Assembly (NCBI GenBank): GCA_041686955.1
Contig: JAWLCV010000039.1
Coordinates: forward strand, 1 to 39,051
Source of the DNA: UBA7803 sp041686955
Lineage (GTDB): Bacteria; Pseudomonadota; Gammaproteobacteria; Pseudomonadales; Azotimanducaceae
Length of the DNA: 39,051 nt
Direction: 5' to 3'
This document shows positions 38,969-39,051 of the stretch, piece by piece. Numbering within the stretch: position 1 is the first letter of the stretch; every line of letters begins with the position of its first letter. The notes beneath the pieces were generated by a model, which saw only the letters and a program-made list of their open reading frames with translations, had not been told where the DNA came from and made no database searches. Both the position numbers and the translations under genes were made by a program.

Positions 38969-39051
38969 CGCTCGCGCGCGTGCGCTTCGATGAAGCCCTT
39001 CACCGCCTCCACGCTCGCGGGAATCTCGGTGCGCCGGGTCGGCAGCCCGCG
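38965..39051 (-). CDS. C-terminal fragment of an unidentified gene, 5' part outside window
   Basis: Reading in from the right edge on the minus strand, a frame is open for 28 residues to TAG (38965-38967): it ends with an amphipathic helix-like VEAVKGFIEAHARER. Codon use (G/C at third positions) looks coding. It converges on the amidohydrolase, 40 bp apart. Too little remains to name a family. Confidence 0.5.
   Translation of the reverse strand, partial: RGLPTRRTEIPASVEAVKGFIEAHARER

Overview
The window is about 39 kb of very GC-rich chromosomal DNA, coding on both strands with almost no free space. The proteins are typical of Gammaproteobacteria: class I adenylate cyclase, Rsd/AlgQ, AlgZ/AlgR, HemX/HemY, LptM, AcpH and a Rho of exactly E. 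coli length. Gene order resembles the Pseudomonas block trxA-rho, hemB, algQ-dsbB, algZR-hemCDXY, argH, cyaA, lptM-lysA-dapF-DUF484-xerC-yigB (from memory, not searched). High GC, intergenic heptamer arrays and single-copy housekeeping content suggest a free-living gammaproteobacterium, perhaps a Chromatiales/Ectothiorhodospiraceae-like lineage; that placement is inference. I see no tRNA, rRNA, insertion sequence, prophage or CRISPR array.

Layout. 1-7.1 kb: the 3' part of ATP-type pckA, then gshA and acpH, a convergent exported FliL-like protein, and a run of quinone oxidoreductase, dsbB, rsd and a WD40-like lipoprotein. 7.1-10.0 kb: a 301-bp non-coding stretch with a promoter candidate and a palindrome, an orphan ParA ATPase and the ABC-F ATPase yheS. 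9.9-12.2 kb (minus): an ECF sigma factor, an RseA-like membrane anti-sigma factor and an exported two-PDZ protein. 12.3-14.9 kb: a TetR plus flavin monooxygenase operon with a perfect 19-bp palindrome in its leader, facing a second TetR. 14.9-15.1 kb: inverted heptanucleotide arrays. 15.1-20.0 kb: a flavoprotein disulfide oxidoreductase coupled to a TVP38-type membrane protein, then hemB and ppx/gppA. 20.0-22.5 kb: trxA, rho and an Fre-like flavin reductase that appears to use an ACG start. 22.5-28.3 kb (minus): algZ-algR-hemC-hemD-hemX-hemY as one tight unit. 28.3-39 kb: argH, a nitronate monooxygenase-like gene, cyaA, then lptM-lysA-dapF-DUF484-xerC-yigB, an exported amidohydrolase and the tail of a minus-strand gene.

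Functions. Heme supply (hemB, hemCDXY) is physically joined to AlgZR signalling. Thiol and envelope redox are represented by gshA, dsbB, trxA and the disulfide oxidoreductase. Global regulation is represented by rho, rsd and cyaA. Lysine and cell-wall precursor synthesis (lysA, dapF) shares a transcription unit with lptM and xerC. The least standard parts, and the best candidates for undescribed biology, are the sigma/anti-sigma/two-PDZ module, the TetR-monooxygenase operon with its leader operator, the orphan ParA with an altered switch region, the WD40-like lipoprotein and the heptamer arrays. None of them is proven novel by sequence reading alone.
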